In this document: piece after piece, positions 28,045 to 37,836 of the stretch
Layout of the letters: each line of letters starts with the position of its first letter
Numbering within the stretch: position 1 is the first letter of the stretch
From: Tahibacter sp042701255
Lineage (GTDB): Bacteria > Pseudomonadota > Gammaproteobacteria > Xanthomonadales > Rhodanobacteraceae
Direction: 5' to 3'
Assembly: GCF_042701255.1 (NCBI RefSeq)
Contig: NZ_CP170554.1
Coordinates: 4,030,001-4,094,000, forward strand
Length of the DNA: 64,000 bases
Program-made: the position numbers and the translations under genes
The notes under the pieces: generated by a model
Told to the model about the DNA's origin: nothing
Database searches by the model: none
Seen by the model: the letters and a program-made list of their open reading frames with translations, nothing else

Positions 28045-28596
28045 GTGACGGACATCACCGGACTGCTAGCACGTGCGCGCGACGGCGACCGCCAGGCTTC
28101 CGGGCAGGTGTTTTCCGCGCTGTACGGCCAGTTGCGCGGCCTCGCCGCCGGCCAGTTGCGCGGCGATCCGCTGATGCGCGCGACCTCGCTGGTGCACGAG
28201 GCCTGGCTCAAGCTCGAAGGCGCAGCCGCGCTCGCGAGCAACGACCGCCAGCACTACTTCGCGATTGCGGCGCGCGCCATGCGCCAGATCGTCATCGACC
28301 ACCTGCGCGCACGTGCCGCGCAGTGCCGCGGCGGCGGTGCCGAGATCGCGCCGCTGGAAACCACGGCGCTGCAGGCCGTCGCCGCTGCGCGCGACGATGA
28401 GGTGCTCACGCTGGACGCAGCGCTGACGCGGCTCGGTCAGCTCGATCCGGCGCTCGCCGCGCTCGTGGAGATGCGCTTCTACGCCGGCCTGGAGTTGACC
28501 GAGATCGCCGTGCTGCAGCAGCGCTCGGAGCGATCGCTCAAGCGCGACTGGCGCCGCGCGCGGGCCTTCCTGCAGTGCGAAATGAGCGCCGGCTGA
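28045..28596 (+). CDS. ECF-type RNA polymerase sigma factor (TIGR02999-like)
   Basis: A 183-residue extracytoplasmic-function sigma factor. The GTG start at 28045 has GGAGGAAGG upstream. The sigma-2 region covers DITGLLARARDGDRQASGQVFSALYGQLRGLA and TSLVHEAWLKL; the sigma-4 helix-turn-helix is LTEIAVLQQRSERSLKRDWRRARAFL. The group (Pfam Sigma70_ECF) is usually encoded beside a Ser/Thr kinase with TPR repeats rather than a classic anti-sigma factor, and the next gene here is exactly that, 64 nt downstream. Confidence 0.9.
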   Translation: MTDITGLLARARDGDRQASGQVFSALYGQLRGLAAGQLRGDPLMRATSLVHEAWLKLEGAAALASNDRQHYFAIAARAMRQIVIDHLRARAAQCRGGGAEIAPLETTALQAVAAARDDEVLTLDAALTRLGQLDPALAALVEMRFYAGLELTEIAVLQQRSERSLKRDWRRARAFLQCEMSAG

Positions 28597-28660
28597 GCAT
28601 GGCGGCGAAACCCGCCGCTGCCGCAGCCGGCCGGCGTATCCCTGCCGAGGACCGCACGCG

Positions 28661-31558
28661 ATGAACGACGAGGCCGTACGACGCTGGAACGAAGTCGCCG
28701 CGCACTTCGACGCGCTCGTCGAGCTCGCGCCGGCCGAACGCGCGGCTCGTCTGGCACAGCTGACCGAAGCCGATGCGGCGCTGGCCGCGGAAGTCGCCGC
28801 GCTGCTCGCCGCCGACGGCGACGCCGCCTCGCTGCTCGACGGCGATGCGGCCGCGGCGATCGCCTGGCACGACATCGGCAGCGTGCTCGCGCCGGGACAG
28901 ATCCTGGGCCACTACCGCCTGCTGCAGCCGGTCGGCGAAGGCGGCATGGGCGTGGTCTGGCTGGCCGAGCGCACCGACGGCGCCGACGAGCCGTGCGTCG
29001 CGGTCAAGGTGCTCAAGCGCGGCATGGATTCGCCGGCGATACGCCGCCGCTTCCTGCAGGAACGCCGCATTCTCGCGCGGCTGCAGCATCCGCACATCGT
29101 GCGCCTGCTCGACGGCGGCCTGGCCGCCGACGGCCGGCCGTTCTACGTCATGGATGCGGTCGCCGGCGACAGCCTGACCGCGCACGCGAACCGGCGCCGG
29201 CTCGACCTGCGCGCCCGCATCGCGCTGCTGATCAAGGTCGCCGAAGCCGTCGGCTATGCCCACGGCCAGCTCGTCGTGCATCGCGATCTCAAGCCGTCGA
29301 ACATCCTCGTCGACGCGGCCGACGAACCGCGAGTGCTCGATTTCGGCATCGCCAAGCTGCTGGAGGACAGCGGCGAGGCCGAGACGACCAGCACCGGTCT
29401 GCGCGTGCTGTCGCCGGCCTATGCGGCGCCGGAGCAGATTCTCGGCGAGACCGTCGGCACCGCCGCGGACGTCTATGCGCTGGGCCTGGTCGCCTGCGAG
29501 CTGCTGGTCGGCGAACTGCCGCGCCGGCGCCGCGGCGGCACCGCGCTGCAACTGGCGCAGGAAGCCGACGGCGAGATCTGCGCGCGCGCCAGCAGCATGG
29601 CTGCCGCCCTGTCGCCGGAGCGCGTCGCCGCGCTGTACGGCACGACCTCGGATCCACCTCGCCTGACGCGCGCGTTGGCCGGCGATCTGGATCTGATCCT
29701 CGCCACGGCGCTGCAGCGCCGGCCGGAGCGGCGCTATGCCGGCGCGCTGGATCTGGCCGACGACCTGCGGCGCTGGCTGCAGCGCCGGCCGATCCGCGCG
29801 CGGCCGGATTCGCGCGGCTATCGCCTGCGCCAGTTCGCGCGGCGCCACCGGCTCGGCGTCGCCGCCGCGGCGCTGGTGCTGCTGTCGCTGCTCGGCGGTG
29901 CCGCGCTCGCGCTGTGGCAGGCCGGCGTCGCGCGCGACGCCGCACAGCGCGCCGAACGCCAGCTCGCACGCAGCGAGCGCGTGAAGGCGTTCGTGCTCGC
30001 GCTGTTCCGCGAGCAGGACCCGGTCAGCCGCGCGCGGGCGCAGGCGCGCAGCCCGGCCGACCTGATCGGCGACGGCCTGCGCCAGGTCGACGCGACCCTG
30101 GACGCGGAGCCGGAACTGCGCGCCGAACTGTTGCGCGATCTCGGCGAAATCCAGATCGGTCTCGGGCAGATGGCGGAGGGCCGCCAGACCCTGGAGCGTG
30201 CCTGGGCGCTGCAGCGTCAACTCCACGGCGAAGACAGCGCAGCCGGCGCCGAGGCACTGGCCGCGCTTGCCGACGCGGCGTATGCCGGCGGCGACGTCGC
30301 GACTGCCGCGCGACTGCTGCCGCAGGCACTGGCGCTGCTGCGCCGCAGCCACGGGCCCGAGCACCCGCGCACGGCCCAGGCCGAAGCCACCTTGGCCGTG
30401 ACCGAGATGATCGGCGGCCGCATCGACGCGGCGCTGGAACTGGCGCGGCACGCCATCGCCGTGCAGCGTTCTCCGGCCGGCAATCCGGCGCAGCTCGCGC
30501 AGAACCTCAACACCCTGGGACGCATCCTGCAGGAAAGCTCGCGCTACGACGAGGCGCTGGCCGCCTATGCCGAAGCGCTCGCGCTGATCGAACGCCGCTT
30601 CGGCGCCGACCACGTGCGCAGCGTCACGCTGCATGCGCAGACCGCCGACGTGCTGCGCTACCTGCGCCGCTACGACGAGGCCATGGCGGCCTACGACGAC
30701 GCGCTGCGCATCGAGCGCGCACAGCTGCCGGCCGGCCACGCGCTGATCGGCGGCACCCTGTCGCGCCAGGGCGACCTGCTGCGGCGCATGCGCCGCCACG
30801 ACGAGGCCGAGCGCGTATTCGCCGAGGCGCTGGCCATACTCGCGAACCGGCAGACCGGCCAGTACGCCCAGGCGCTGCAGAACTACGGCAACCTGGCGCG
30901 CGCACGCGGCGATCTGACCGCGGCGATCGAGCGCTATCGCCTTTCCTTCGACACCTTCCGCCGCGCGAGCGGCGACAGCATCTATACCTGGCTCACGGCC
31001 TTCGCCGTGGTCGACGTGCTGGTCGAAGCGGGCCGGCTCGACGAAGCCGAAACGCTCGCGCAACAGGCCAACCCGGCCCTGCACAACATCAGCAAGCCGG
31101 GTTCCTACGAGCGCTCGCACGCGGCGGCGGTGACCGGCCTGCTGCGCCTGGCCCAGGGCCGCCGCGAAGAAGCGCAGGCACTGCTGCGCGAAGCGCTGGA
31201 CGTGCGCCGCGCGATCTACGGCGAAGACCACGGCGAGGCCAGCGAGGCACGCATGGCGCTGGCCGCCGCCCTGCGCGGCGGCGACGCGACGGCACGCCGC
31301 GAAGCCTCGACGCTGCTGACGCGCGCGCAGCAGGCGCTGGCCCGCGAGGACGCCGATCCGCTGCTGCGCGCCCGCCTGCAGCTGGAATGGGCGGACCTGC
31401 ATCTGGCCGGCTGCGAACGTCAGAGCGCACGCAGTGCCTATGCGTCCGCGCGCACGGCGCTGGACGCCCTGCAGCCGCCCGATCCGCTGCTCGAACGCCG
31501 CGCGGCCGCGCTGACGACGCGGCTGACCGCGGCCTGCGCGACCGATGCGCGCGGCTGA
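28661..31558 (+). CDS. Ser/Thr protein kinase with TPR repeats, membrane-anchored
   Basis: A Hanks-type kinase of 965 residues, presumed regulator of the neighbouring ECF sigma factor. The kinase domain starts at about residue 84: VGEGGMGVVWLAE (Gly loop), VAVKVLKRG (Lys), VVHRDLKPSNILVD (catalytic loop), LDFGIAKLL and SPAYAAPEQI; all key residues are present. A single membrane helix lies at about 398-420 (GVAAAALVLLSLLGGAALAL). The C-terminal 500 residues are TPR repeats (GRILQESSRYDEALAAYAEA, RYDEAMAAYDDALRIE and others), predicted periplasmic by topology. Probably co-transcribed with the sigma gene. Confidence 0.92.
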   Translation: MNDEAVRRWNEVAAHFDALVELAPAERAARLAQLTEADAALAAEVAALLAADGDAASLLDGDAAAAIAWHDIGSVLAPGQILGHYRLLQPVGEGGMGVVWLAERTDGADEPCVAVKVLKRGMDSPAIRRRFLQERRILARLQHPHIVRLLDGGLAADGRPFYVMDAVAGDSLTAHANRRRLDLRARIALLIKVAEAVGYAHGQLVVHRDLKPSNILVDAADEPRVLDFGIAKLLEDSGEAETTSTGLRVLSPAYAAPEQILGETVGTAADVYALGLVACELLVGELPRRRRGGTALQLAQEADGEICARASSMAAALSPERVAALYGTTSDPPRLTRALAGDLDLILATALQRRPERRYAGALDLADDLRRWLQRRPIRARPDSRGYRLRQFARRHRLGVAAAALVLLSLLGGAALALWQAGVARDAAQRAERQLARSERVKAFVLALFREQDPVSRARAQARSPADLIGDGLRQVDATLDAEPELRAELLRDLGEIQIGLGQMAEGRQTLERAWALQRQLHGEDSAAGAEALAALADAAYAGGDVATAARLLPQALALLRRSHGPEHPRTAQAEATLAVTEMIGGRIDAALELARHAIAVQRSPAGNPAQLAQNLNTLGRILQESSRYDEALAAYAEALALIERRFGADHVRSVTLHAQTADVLRYLRRYDEAMAAYDDALRIERAQLPAGHALIGGTLSRQGDLLRRMRRHDEAERVFAEALAILANRQTGQYAQALQNYGNLARARGDLTAAIERYRLSFDTFRRASGDSIYTWLTAFAVVDVLVEAGRLDEAETLAQQANPALHNISKPGSYERSHAAAVTGLLRLAQGRREEAQALLREALDVRRAIYGEDHGEASEARMALAAALRGGDATARREASTLLTRAQQALAREDADPLLRARLQLEWADLHLAGCERQSARSAYASARTALDALQPPDPLLERRAAALTTRLTAACATDARG

Positions 31559-31620
31559 GGCGCGCAGACGGCGCGCTGCCGCGCGCAGGCCGACGAAACG
31601 ATCGTGCTGCGAATCGTGGC

Positions 31621-34600
31621 TCAGCGCGACGCAGCGATGCGGAACGCCTCGCGCACCATGCGTCGCAGTTCCTCGTCGTCCCAGGGTTTGGCCACGTAGC
31701 GGTAGACCGCGCCGCGGTTGATCGCTTCGGTCAGCGACGCGAAATCGCTGTAGCCGCTGAGGATCAGGCGCACGGTGTCGGGATACAGATCCTTGACCCG
31801 GCCGAGGAATTCGGTGCCGCTGATGTCGGGCATGCGCTGGTCGGAAATGATGACCTGCACCGGCTGCGCGGCGAGGATCTCGAACGCCTGGCGCGCACTG
31901 GTCGCGGTTTCGATGGTATAGCCGTCGCGGCGCAGCAGACGCACGAGCGCGCGCAGTACGTTCTCCTCGTCGTCGAGCAGCAGCAGGGTTTCCGCGCTGC
32001 CGGTCCGGGCCTGCGCCTCGTCGGTTTCCTGGCGCAGATAGCGCCGGCGCAGCACGTCGAACGCCTGCGCCTCGGGCACCGGCACGCAGAAGTAGTTGCC
32101 CTGGAACTGGTCGCATTCGCTGCGCCGCAGGAACGCCGCCTGGCCGATCGTCTCCACGCCTTCGGCGCTGACCGTCATGCCGAGCTGATGGCCCAGCGCG
32201 ATGACCGCGCGGCAAATGCCGGCCGAGCCCGGGTCGGTGATGATGTCGCGCACGAAGGACTGATCGATCTTGAGCTTGTCGATCGGAAAGCGGCGCAGGT
32301 AGTTCAGGCTGGAATAGCCCGAGCCGAAATCATCGAGCGACAGGCTCACGCCCAACGCTTTCAGCGAGCGCATCGCGACGATGACGCGCTCGACGTGCGC
32401 CATGACCATCGACTCGGTCAGCTCCAGCTCGAGATAGCGCGGCGGCAGCCGCGATACGTCGAGCGCGCGCTGCACGCGCTCGAGGAAATCCGGCCGCTGC
32501 AATTGCAGCGCCGACACGTTGATCGCGACGGTGAAGTCGGCCAGTCCGCTGTCGAGCCATTCGCGTGCCTTGCGGCAGGCCGATTCGAGCACCCACTGGC
32601 CGAGCTCGACGATCATGCCGAGTTCTTCGGCGACGCGGATGAAACGCCCCGGCGGCAGCAGGCCGTGCTGCGGGCTGTTCCAGCGCACCAGAGCCTCGAC
32701 GCCGCGCACCTGCCAGTCGTGGGCGCCGATCTGCGGCTGGAAATGCAGCACGAGCTCGTCGTTGGCGATGGCCTCCCGCAGTCCGGCACCGAGCTCGCGC
32801 CGGTCCTTGAGCGCCTGCGACTGCTCGTTGGAGAACGAGGCCACCGCGTTGCGGCCTTCGTCCTTGGCCTTGGTCATCGCCGCTTCGGCCTGCTGCATGA
32901 GCTCGCGCGCAGTCGCGCCGTTCTGCGGAAAACAGCTGACGCCGACGCTGCAGGTCAGCAATACCTGCTGTTCGCCGAGCGCGATCGGCCGCTCGATCAG
33001 CACACGCAGCGATTCGCCGAGTTCCTGCTGGTCGGGTTCTTCGTCGTCGTCGGCGCGCACGATCAGGAATTCGTCGCCGGCCACGCGCGCGACCTGGCCC
33101 TGCACGCCGACCGCGTCGAGCAGGCGCCGCGCGACCGCATGCAGCACCTGGTCGCCGGTCGCGTGACCGCGCACCTCGTTGACGAGATGGAAACGATCCA
33201 GGTCCAGATAGAACACCGTGACGCGGCCGCCGCGCAGCGCCGCGGCGGCCAGCGACGAGGCCAGGAAGCTCTCGGCCTGTTCGCGGCGCGGCAGGCCGGT
33301 GATCGGGTCGTGGCTCGCGAAATGCGCCAGTTCGAGCTCGTAGCGGCGGCGCTCGGTGATGTCGCGCGCGACGGCGAAGATGCGCCGGTCCGGCGTCAGC
33401 GAGGCAGTCCATTCCAGCCAATGCTCGCCGCCGTCGGCGTCAATCCAGCGGTTCACGAACGCGTCGATGCGGCCCTGGGTGCGGATCTGCGCGGTCACCT
33501 GCGCCGTCGTCGCCAGATCGTCCGGATGCACGTGGTCGCGCCAGTTGCTGCGGCGCAGTTCGTCGGCGCTGCGCTTGAGCAGCCGCGTCGTCGCCGCGTT
33601 GAACTGCACCAGGCACCCGTCGGCATCGACGATGACGAACAGCTCCAGCGACAGCGCGAAGAAGCTGTCGCGCTCCTGGCGCGCCTGTTCGGCCAGCAGC
33701 CGTTCGCTGATGTCGCGGAATACGACGACCGCACCGCCGGGCGTGCCGTCCAGATGCAAGGGCGAGGCGACGAAGTCCACCGGCACGCGCCGGCCGTCGC
33801 GCGCGACGAACTCCGCATGCGCGGCGATGCGGCTGCCCTGCTGCATCGTGCGCGCGGCCGGACCGGCCACGGCCTCGCCGGCGAAACGGCGTTCGGCGAG
33901 ACCGTTGGCAAGGTCTTCGGGACGCCAGCCGAGGATCTCGCTCGCGGCCGGGTTCATGAAGGTCAGGCGGCCGTCGCGGTCGATCGCGTACAGCCCTTCG
34001 CCGACGCTGGCGGCCATCGTGCGCACGAAGGCGAGCTGATGCGCGATGCCGCGCTCGGCCTCGCGCAGCTCGCGATGCAGCCAGACGCGCTGCACGTTGC
34101 TGACCCCCAGACGCGCGAACTGCAGCTGCAGCACCTCGTCGTCGTCGTCGAACACGCTCTGCTCCAGCGCGAACCACTCCAGCGAGCCGATCAGACGTCC
34201 GTCGTCGGCGCGCAGGCTGATGCCGAGCCAGTCGCCTTCGGCCTCGTCGTCGGCCGCACCGGTCGAACGCCAGCGGCCGTGCTGCGGCTCCGCATGCGCC
34301 AGCGCGCGCGCGCGCAGCGCGATCGGCAGCCGCAGCGCCTGGTCGTCGAGATCGGGCCGCGCCAGCACGAGCAGATTGTCGTGGCCGGCGATCGTGTCGG
34401 CCGTCGACGGCAGGCTCAGGCGCACGAAATCCAGGCCGGCCACGCGCGCCATCGAACGGGCCAGCTGCAAGGCGAGCCCCTGCACGCTGTCGATCGCCGC
34501 GCTGTCGACCGCGACGGCATTGAGTTCCAGCAGTTGGTCGCGACGCAGCAGCGACTGTTCGTAGGTGCGGCGCAGCGCGCGCTCGGCCGCGCGCAGGCGC

Positions 34601-35400
34601 GTGATGTCGCGCGCGATCACGAACAGGCCGCTCGCGCGCAGATGGTCGCGCAGCGGCACGAGGATCAGTTCGAGTTCGTGCGGCCGCGCGCCGGACCGCA
34701 GCGCGGTCGCTTCCATCGACTGCGCGTTGCCGCGCAGCACCGACGGCAGGCGCAGGGCCAGCGCGGCCTGCGAGGTCTCGTCGAACAGCGCGGCGAACGC
34801 GGCGCCGTCCGGCGCGTCGAGCTCGCGGCCGAACAGCTGCCGCGCCGTCGCGTTCGCGCTGCGGATGTGGCCATCGGCGGCCACGTGCAGCACGGCGTCG
34901 GGATGATTGTCGAGCAGCGAGCGATACAGTTCGCGGCCGTGCTCCAGCCGCGCGACGGCCGCGTCGCGCTGGAACACGAGCTCGGCGATCGTCGCGCCGA
35001 CGCGGTTCGGCGGCTGCGTCGCGAGCTCGTCGCCGGCCGCCGCGATCAGCAGCTGACCGATGCGCCGGCCACCGACGTCGTGCAGCGGTTCGACCCAGTA
35101 TTCCGCCGGCACCGCCGCATCACCCGCCGCTGCGCGGCGGCCTTCGGTCTCGTCGAGTCCATCGGCGTCGAGCTCGGCAGCGAGCGTGGCGGCGCCGGCA
35201 CCGGTGCCGTGCCAGCGGAACGACTCGCCGTCGACCTGCGCGGCGAGCGCGAGCGCCGCGCCGGCCAGCTCGGCCTGCAGCCAGGTGTCGAGCTCGGCCA
35301 GGATACGCTCGCGCGGCGCGCCGATCGCGAGCAGATGGAGTATCTCGCTCTGCCGGCGCAGCCATTGTTCGCCGCGTTGCAGGCGCATCGGAACACCCAT
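31621..35400 (-). CDS. Multi-PAS/GAF GGDEF-EAL protein with C-terminal receiver
   Basis: A 1259-residue cytoplasmic cyclic-di-GMP signalling protein. Approximate order: GAF-like (1-150), PAS (165-290), GAF-like (320-450), PAS (458-575), PAS (578-695), GGDEF (695-850), EAL (875-1110), REC (1137-1255). The GGDEF signature reads VAGDEF, so cyclase activity is doubtful although DLDRFHLVNE is kept. EAL looks catalytic: EALVRW, NVSALQL, ELTESMV, DDFGSGYSSL, KIDQSFV and AEGVET. REC has LLDDEEN, ISDQRMPDISG and AKPWDD. A receiver at the C-terminus is unusual and suggests control by a separate kinase. Start alternatives are ATG 35400 or 35388. Confidence 0.9.
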   Translation of the reverse strand: MGVPMRLQRGEQWLRRQSEILHLLAIGAPRERILAELDTWLQAELAGAALALAAQVDGESFRWHGTGAGAATLAAELDADGLDETEGRRAAAGDAAVPAEYWVEPLHDVGGRRIGQLLIAAAGDELATQPPNRVGATIAELVFQRDAAVARLEHGRELYRSLLDNHPDAVLHVAADGHIRSANATARQLFGRELDAPDGAAFAALFDETSQAALALRLPSVLRGNAQSMEATALRSGARPHELELILVPLRDHLRASGLFVIARDITRLRAAERALRRTYEQSLLRRDQLLELNAVAVDSAAIDSVQGLALQLARSMARVAGLDFVRLSLPSTADTIAGHDNLLVLARPDLDDQALRLPIALRARALAHAEPQHGRWRSTGAADDEAEGDWLGISLRADDGRLIGSLEWFALEQSVFDDDDEVLQLQFARLGVSNVQRVWLHRELREAERGIAHQLAFVRTMAASVGEGLYAIDRDGRLTFMNPAASEILGWRPEDLANGLAERRFAGEAVAGPAARTMQQGSRIAAHAEFVARDGRRVPVDFVASPLHLDGTPGGAVVVFRDISERLLAEQARQERDSFFALSLELFVIVDADGCLVQFNAATTRLLKRSADELRRSNWRDHVHPDDLATTAQVTAQIRTQGRIDAFVNRWIDADGGEHWLEWTASLTPDRRIFAVARDITERRRYELELAHFASHDPITGLPRREQAESFLASSLAAAALRGGRVTVFYLDLDRFHLVNEVRGHATGDQVLHAVARRLLDAVGVQGQVARVAGDEFLIVRADDDEEPDQQELGESLRVLIERPIALGEQQVLLTCSVGVSCFPQNGATARELMQQAEAAMTKAKDEGRNAVASFSNEQSQALKDRRELGAGLREAIANDELVLHFQPQIGAHDWQVRGVEALVRWNSPQHGLLPPGRFIRVAEELGMIVELGQWVLESACRKAREWLDSGLADFTVAINVSALQLQRPDFLERVQRALDVSRLPPRYLELELTESMVMAHVERVIVAMRSLKALGVSLSLDDFGSGYSSLNYLRRFPIDKLKIDQSFVRDIITDPGSAGICRAVIALGHQLGMTVSAEGVETIGQAAFLRRSECDQFQGNYFCVPVPEAQAFDVLRRRYLRQETDEAQARTGSAETLLLLDDEENVLRALVRLLRRDGYTIETATSARQAFEILAAQPVQVIISDQRMPDISGTEFLGRVKDLYPDTVRLILSGYSDFASLTEAINRGAVYRYVAKPWDDEELRRMVREAFRIAASR

Positions 35401-35460
35401 GCGTGAATCGCTCCCGGACCGGCCGGCGGCAGTGCGCGCGATGCCAAGAAATATACACGT

Positions 35461-37233
35461 TCAAGGCGGCGTTTCGGGGGGCTCCGCGGTCGAGGGCTGC
35501 ATGACGTCGCGCAGGGTCGTCTGCAGCCGCGCATGCACCTGGATGAACGCACGCCAGAGGAACGCGGCCAGTGCGGCGGCGACGAGCAGCAGCAGGATCA
35601 GCACGCCCAGCGACGGCAATATCGCCGAGCCCAGCGCCATGACCAGCACCGCCAGCATCACGAGCACGGCCAGCGGAATCATCTTGCCGAGCACGCGGCG
35701 CAGCGCGTAGGTGCGCGCGCCGGCCACGCCTTCGCGGATGCCGAGCTCGGCCAGCACCATGCCGAGCGCATCGGCCTTGCGATACGCCGCGATCAGCATC
35801 GGCATCGACAGGAACAGCGCGAGCGACCAGAGCAGGCTGCGGCGCAGGGTTTCGCCGGCGGTCCACTGCGGCAGCCATTCGAGCATGCGCGGCTTGAGCC
35901 AGGCTGCGCCGAGGAATACCGCGACGACCAGCGCCATGTTGATGACGATGTGCAGCACGAGTCGGCGCAGCATCTGCGCGATCATCGCGCTCTCCTGCTC
36001 GGGCTTGAGCCCGGCGATCCAGTGCTGATAGGCGATCATCAGCGCACGCACCTTGCGCGGCAGCAGCACGCCGGCGTGGTCGGCCAGCACGTCGGAGCTG
36101 CGCAGCAGGTAAGGCGTCACGAACGCGGCGAGCACCGAAGCGCCGACCGCGATCGGATACAGGAAGTCGCTGGTCACGCCGCTGGCCAGGCCTACGCCGG
36201 CGATCACGAACGAGAACTCGCCGATCTGCGCGAGACCGAGTCCGGCGCGCAGCGCACTGCGGCCGTCGTTGCCGGCGATGACGCCACCGAAGGTCACGGC
36301 CAGGGTCTTGCCGACGACGACGACCGCGGCGACCAGCGCGACCGGCAACGCGTAGCGGATCAGCAGATCGGGCTGGATCAGCATGCCGATCGCGACGAAG
36401 AACAACGCGCCGAACATGTCGCGCACGGGCTCGATCAGATGTTCGACACGGCGCACGGCGTTGGCCTCGGCGACGATGGCGCCGGCGACGAAGCCGCCGA
36501 GCGCGACGCTGAAGCCGGCCGCCGCGGCGAGCAGCGCGGCACCGAAGCAGATGCCCAGCGAGGTGACCAGCAGCATTTCGCTGCGTCCGGTCGACGCGAC
36601 GTAGTCGATGAGCCGCGGCAGCAACAGCAGACCGAGTATCAGGGCCACGACGATGAACAGGCCAAGGCGGCCCAGGGTGGCCAGCGCCCGGCCCGGTTCC
36701 ACCGCGCCGGTGATCGCGATGCCCGACAGCAGCGCGATCAGCACGATCGCGATCACGTCCTCGATGACGAGGATGCCGAACACCAGCCGTGCGAAGCGCT
36801 CCTGCTTCTGGCCGGCTTCGTGGATCGCGCGCAGCACGAGCATGGTCGAGGAGATCGCCATCATCGCGCCGAGGAACAACGCATCCATCGTGCGCCAGCC
36901 GAACCAGCGGCCGAGCTCGTAGCCGGCCCAGAGCATCAGCATGACTTCCACGCCGGTCGCCACGAGCGCGGCGACGCCGACCTCGCGCAGCCGGCGCAGG
37001 CTGAACTCCAGCCCCAGCGAGAACATCAGCAGCACCACGCCGAGGTCGGCGAAGCTGCGTATGGTTTCCTCGCTGGTGATCAGCGCGAACGGCGGTGTGT
37101 GCGGCCCGATGAGCAGGCCGGCCAGGATGTAGCCGAGCACTACCGGCTGGCGCAGACGATGGAACACCAGGGTCGTGCAACCGGCCACGACCATGATGAC
37201 GGCGAGGTCCTTCAGAAATTCGATTCCGTGCAT
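35461..37233 (-). CDS. CPA2 cation:proton antiporter (KefB/KefC type)
   Basis: A 590-residue inner-membrane Na+/H+ or K+/H+ exchanger. The first 380 residues form the Na_H_Exchanger domain with about 12 helices (VVLGYILAGLLIGPHTP, VLLMFSLGLEFSLRRL, VFGILVIEDVIAIVLIALLSG with the transport Glu-Asp pair, FFVAIGMLIQPDLL). The last 180 residues hold three or four further helices and replace the cytoplasmic RCK/TrkA-N domain of true KefC, so nucleotide gating is not expected. It starts at ATG 37233, 60 nt from the GGDEF-EAL gene end, same strand. Confidence 0.88.
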   Translation of the reverse strand: MHGIEFLKDLAVIMVVAGCTTLVFHRLRQPVVLGYILAGLLIGPHTPPFALITSEETIRSFADLGVVLLMFSLGLEFSLRRLREVGVAALVATGVEVMLMLWAGYELGRWFGWRTMDALFLGAMMAISSTMLVLRAIHEAGQKQERFARLVFGILVIEDVIAIVLIALLSGIAITGAVEPGRALATLGRLGLFIVVALILGLLLLPRLIDYVASTGRSEMLLVTSLGICFGAALLAAAAGFSVALGGFVAGAIVAEANAVRRVEHLIEPVRDMFGALFFVAIGMLIQPDLLIRYALPVALVAAVVVVGKTLAVTFGGVIAGNDGRSALRAGLGLAQIGEFSFVIAGVGLASGVTSDFLYPIAVGASVLAAFVTPYLLRSSDVLADHAGVLLPRKVRALMIAYQHWIAGLKPEQESAMIAQMLRRLVLHIVINMALVVAVFLGAAWLKPRMLEWLPQWTAGETLRRSLLWSLALFLSMPMLIAAYRKADALGMVLAELGIREGVAGARTYALRRVLGKMIPLAVLVMLAVLVMALGSAILPSLGVLILLLLVAAALAAFLWRAFIQVHARLQTTLRDVMQPSTAEPPETPP

Positions 37234-37318
37234 ACCTGCGTCTTACCGCGCCGCCGCCCGCATCGGCAACCGATGAACGCCGCCATCGACGGCTGCAAAA
37301 AAAATTTCATCAGAGGGG

Positions 37319-37347
37319 TTGACGCTGAAGGGCTCGCTCCCTAAGAT
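37319..37347 (+). promoter_or_regulatory. Promoter of the tRNA cluster
   Basis: TTGACG (37319-37324), 17-bp spacer, TAAGAT (37342-37347), with tRNA-Ala starting 18 nt later. Near-consensus sigma-70 elements. Confidence 0.7.
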
Positions 37348-37364
37348 TCCGCTCCTCTCGACGG

Positions 37365-37440
<76 letters not shown>

Positions 37441-37493
37441 CCGTCGAATGCAAGTGCGGCATCCGCTTCAAACAAACGAGTTTCAAAGGTTAC

Positions 37494-37569
37494 GTCCCCA
37501 TCGTCTAGAGGCCTAGGACATTACCCTTTCACGGTAGCGACCGGGGTTCGAATCCCCGTGGGGACGCCA
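37494..37569 (+). tRNA. tRNA-Glu (TTC)
   Basis: A 76-nt tRNA with encoded CCA. Acceptor GTCCCCA/TGGGGAC, anticodon loop CTTTCAC (anticodon TTC) closed by TTACC/GGTAG, T-arm CGGGGTTCGAATCCCCG. It begins 53 nt after tRNA-Ala. Confidence 0.95.
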
Positions 37570-37652
37570 ATCAAAAAGGAACGCAGGACGCGTTCCACTC
37601 CAAAGTGAAAGTTGGAGCAAATGCAACAAACGGAAATTGTTGTGAGTCATAT

Positions 37653-37729
37653 GGAGTGGTAGTTCAGTCGGTTAGAATATCGGCCTGTCACGCCGAGGGT
37701 CGCGGGTTCGAGTCCCGTCCACTCCGCCA
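37653..37729 (+). tRNA. tRNA-Asp (GTC)
   Basis: A 77-nt tRNA with encoded CCA. Acceptor GGAGTGG/CCACTCC, anticodon loop TGTCACG (anticodon GTC), T-arm CGCGGGTTCGAGTCCCG. Last gene of the cluster, 12 nt before a terminator. Confidence 0.95.
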
Positions 37730-37741
37730 GTAAGAACAAGG

Positions 37742-37766
37742 AACCCGCCTCACGGCGGGTTTTTTG
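37742..37766 (+). terminator. Intrinsic terminator of the tRNA cluster
   Basis: AACCCGCC, loop TCAC, GGCGGGTT, then a run of T (37760-37765). Confidence 0.9.
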
Positions 37767-37836
37767 TTGCCTGCGTTTTGCCCATGCGGACCTGCCTGCT
37801 CACTGCCACGCCGCGGTCTCGGAGACCGTCCTGCGT

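Noticed and set aside
28993..35406. A 2137-codon open frame on the plus strand across the Ser/Thr kinase and EAL genes
   Set aside because: It is an out-of-frame and antisense shadow produced by high GC codon bias. Its translation is Arg/Ala/Gln-rich low complexity, and the real genes in other frames have clear domains.
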